Origin: Bog-793 sp963803025
Lineage (GTDB): Bacteria > Actinomycetota > Acidimicrobiia > Acidimicrobiales > Bog-793
Direction: 5' to 3'
Assembly: GCA_963803025.1 (NCBI GenBank)
Contig: CAWDKZ010000013.1
Location: forward strand, 1 to 64,000
DNA: 64,000 nt
In this document: one piece after another, positions 63,337-64,000 of the stretch
Position numbering within the stretch: position 1 is the first letter of the stretch
How the letters are laid out: every line of letters starts with the position of its first letter
Position numbers and translations under genes: made by a program
The notes under the pieces: model-generated
What the model was told of the DNA's origin: nothing
What the model saw: only the letters and a program-made list of their open reading frames with translations
Databases searched by the model: none

Positions 63337-64000
63337 GTGACCGCCAGCGCGCCCCTCGACTCGTTCCATCCGGCGGTCGCGGAGTGGTTCCGTCGCAGCT
63401 TCCCCGCCGGCCCCACCCCCGCCCAGTCGCTCGGCTGGCCGGCGATCGCCCGCGGCGAGGACACCCTCGTCGCCGCGCCGACCGGCTCGGGCAAGACGCT
63501 CGCCGCCTTCCTCGTCGCCATCGACCGTTGCCTGCGCGACCGGGCCCCGGCCGGGGCCCGTCCTGCGACCTCGGTCCTCTACGTCTCGCCGCTGCGCGCG
63601 CTCACCGTCGACGTGGCGGAGAACCTCGAGGCGCCGCTCGCGGCGATCGGCGCGATCGGCGAGGAGATCGGTCACCACGTGCGGGCGCTCCGCATCGCGG
63701 TCCGCAACGGCGACACCCCGGCCGCGGCGCGCGCCGCGATGCTCCGCCGGCCACCCGACATCGTCGTCACGACCCCCGAGTCGCTCTACCTGCTCATCAC
63801 CGCGCGACGCGGTCGGGAGATGCTCGGCGCGGTCGGCACGGTCATCGTCGACGAGATCCACACGCTCGCCCACGACAAGCGCGGGTCGCACCTCGCCCTC
63901 AGCCTCGAACGGCTCGACCGGCTCGTCACCGGCAACGGCCGGCGCCGTCCGACGCGCATCGGCTGCTCGGCCACGCAACGCCCGATCGAGCGCATCGCCC
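63337..64000 (+). CDS. lhr: Lhr-type DEAD/DEAH helicase, 3' end beyond window
   Basis: The first 221 residues of a large superfamily 2 helicase. Q-motif region PTPAQSLGWPAIARGEDTLV, motif I APTGSGKTLAAFL, motif Ia YVSPLRALTVDV, motif Ib VVTTPESLYLL, motif II VDEIHTL and motif III GCSATQ are in order and match Lhr rather than RecQ or RecG. GTG start 33 bases after a LexA box. Lhr translocates on single-stranded DNA and unwinds RNA:DNA in mycobacteria, where it is DNA-damage inducible. Confidence 0.9.
   Translation, partial: MTASAPLDSFHPAVAEWFRRSFPAGPTPAQSLGWPAIARGEDTLVAAPTGSGKTLAAFLVAIDRCLRDRAPAGARPATSVLYVSPLRALTVDVAENLEAPLAAIGAIGEEIGHHVRALRIAVRNGDTPAAARAAMLRRPPDIVVTTPESLYLLITARRGREMLGAVGTVIVDEIHTLAHDKRGSHLALSLERLDRLVTGNGRRRPTRIGCSATQRPIERIA

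Overview
The window is 64 kb of very GC-rich chromosome from an actinobacterium. Evidence for the phylum: a WhiB regulator divergent from a pair of ArsA/Get3-like ATPases (the mycobacterial whiB4-bagAB arrangement), a GlnR-type orphan regulator next to glutamine synthetase, a MarP-type CvpA-protease fusion, topoisomerase I with a long Lys/Ala-rich tail, a DivIVA-like coiled-coil protein and an acyl-CoA carboxylase beta subunit coupled to a tiny epsilon subunit. Pyruvate:ferredoxin oxidoreductase and an archaeal-type prolyl-tRNA synthetase suggest a deep branch such as Acidimicrobiia; that placement is inference. GTG starts are very common and recR almost certainly starts with CTG.

Layout. 1-1.47 kb: the end of a mobile element, a large serine recombinase whose last codons are antisense to tRNA-Ala. 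1.6-7.7 kb: membrane protein, moaC, an fmdB-family gene under a CIRCE element, the tldD/pmbA pair, a DivIVA-like gene, tRNA-Lys. 7.8-13.3 kb: a CsoR-controlled permease with a YHS metal domain, a methyltransferase, acylphosphatase and a DrrAB-type ABC exporter. 13.5-19.7 kb: a tight operon of an Fe-S NAD(P) oxidoreductase, pyruvate:ferredoxin oxidoreductase and a dihydroorotate-dehydrogenase-like protein. 20.3-23.6 kb: a secreted protein of four internal repeats, a DMT permease and an acetyltransferase. 23.7-30.5 kb: holB-tmk-topA, a HAD phosphatase, a 25-residue membrane peptide and an RpoD-type sigma factor. 30.7-41.2 kb: nadE, glnA, a GlnR-like regulator, ridA, iscA, mrp, whiB, the ArsA-like pair, a lone receiver, a CBS/CorC protein and tRNA-Pro. 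41.2-50.6 kb: a broken gene, a CHAP amidase, proS and asd converging, lysC, two tandem cyclophilins, an epimerase-like protein and a chromate transporter. 50.7-57.5 kb: a GH94-type phosphorylase, histidine phosphatase, VIT-family transporter, a PHO-box-preceded response regulator, pyrE-like and MarP-like genes. 57.7-64 kb: two tRNA-Ser genes around tadA, SRP RNA, dnaX-ybaB-recR, acyl-CoA carboxylase beta/epsilon and the start of an Lhr-type helicase behind a LexA box.

Functionally the window is mostly housekeeping: DNA replication and repair, aspartate-family amino-acid and NAD synthesis, nitrogen control, Fe-S assembly, tRNA function and stress regulation. Four operators stand out because they link genes to regulators from sequence alone: CIRCE (HrcA), a CsoR operator, a PHO box (PhoP) and an SOS box (LexA). 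Four gene ends or interiors show frame problems (nadE, a hypothetical gene at 41.2-42.0 kb, the GH94 gene, and the asd/proS junction). Most look like one-base indels in G/C runs, so sequencing or assembly error must be excluded before calling them pseudogenes. I found no CRISPR array, defence island or biosynthetic cluster, and no clearly novel multi-gene system.
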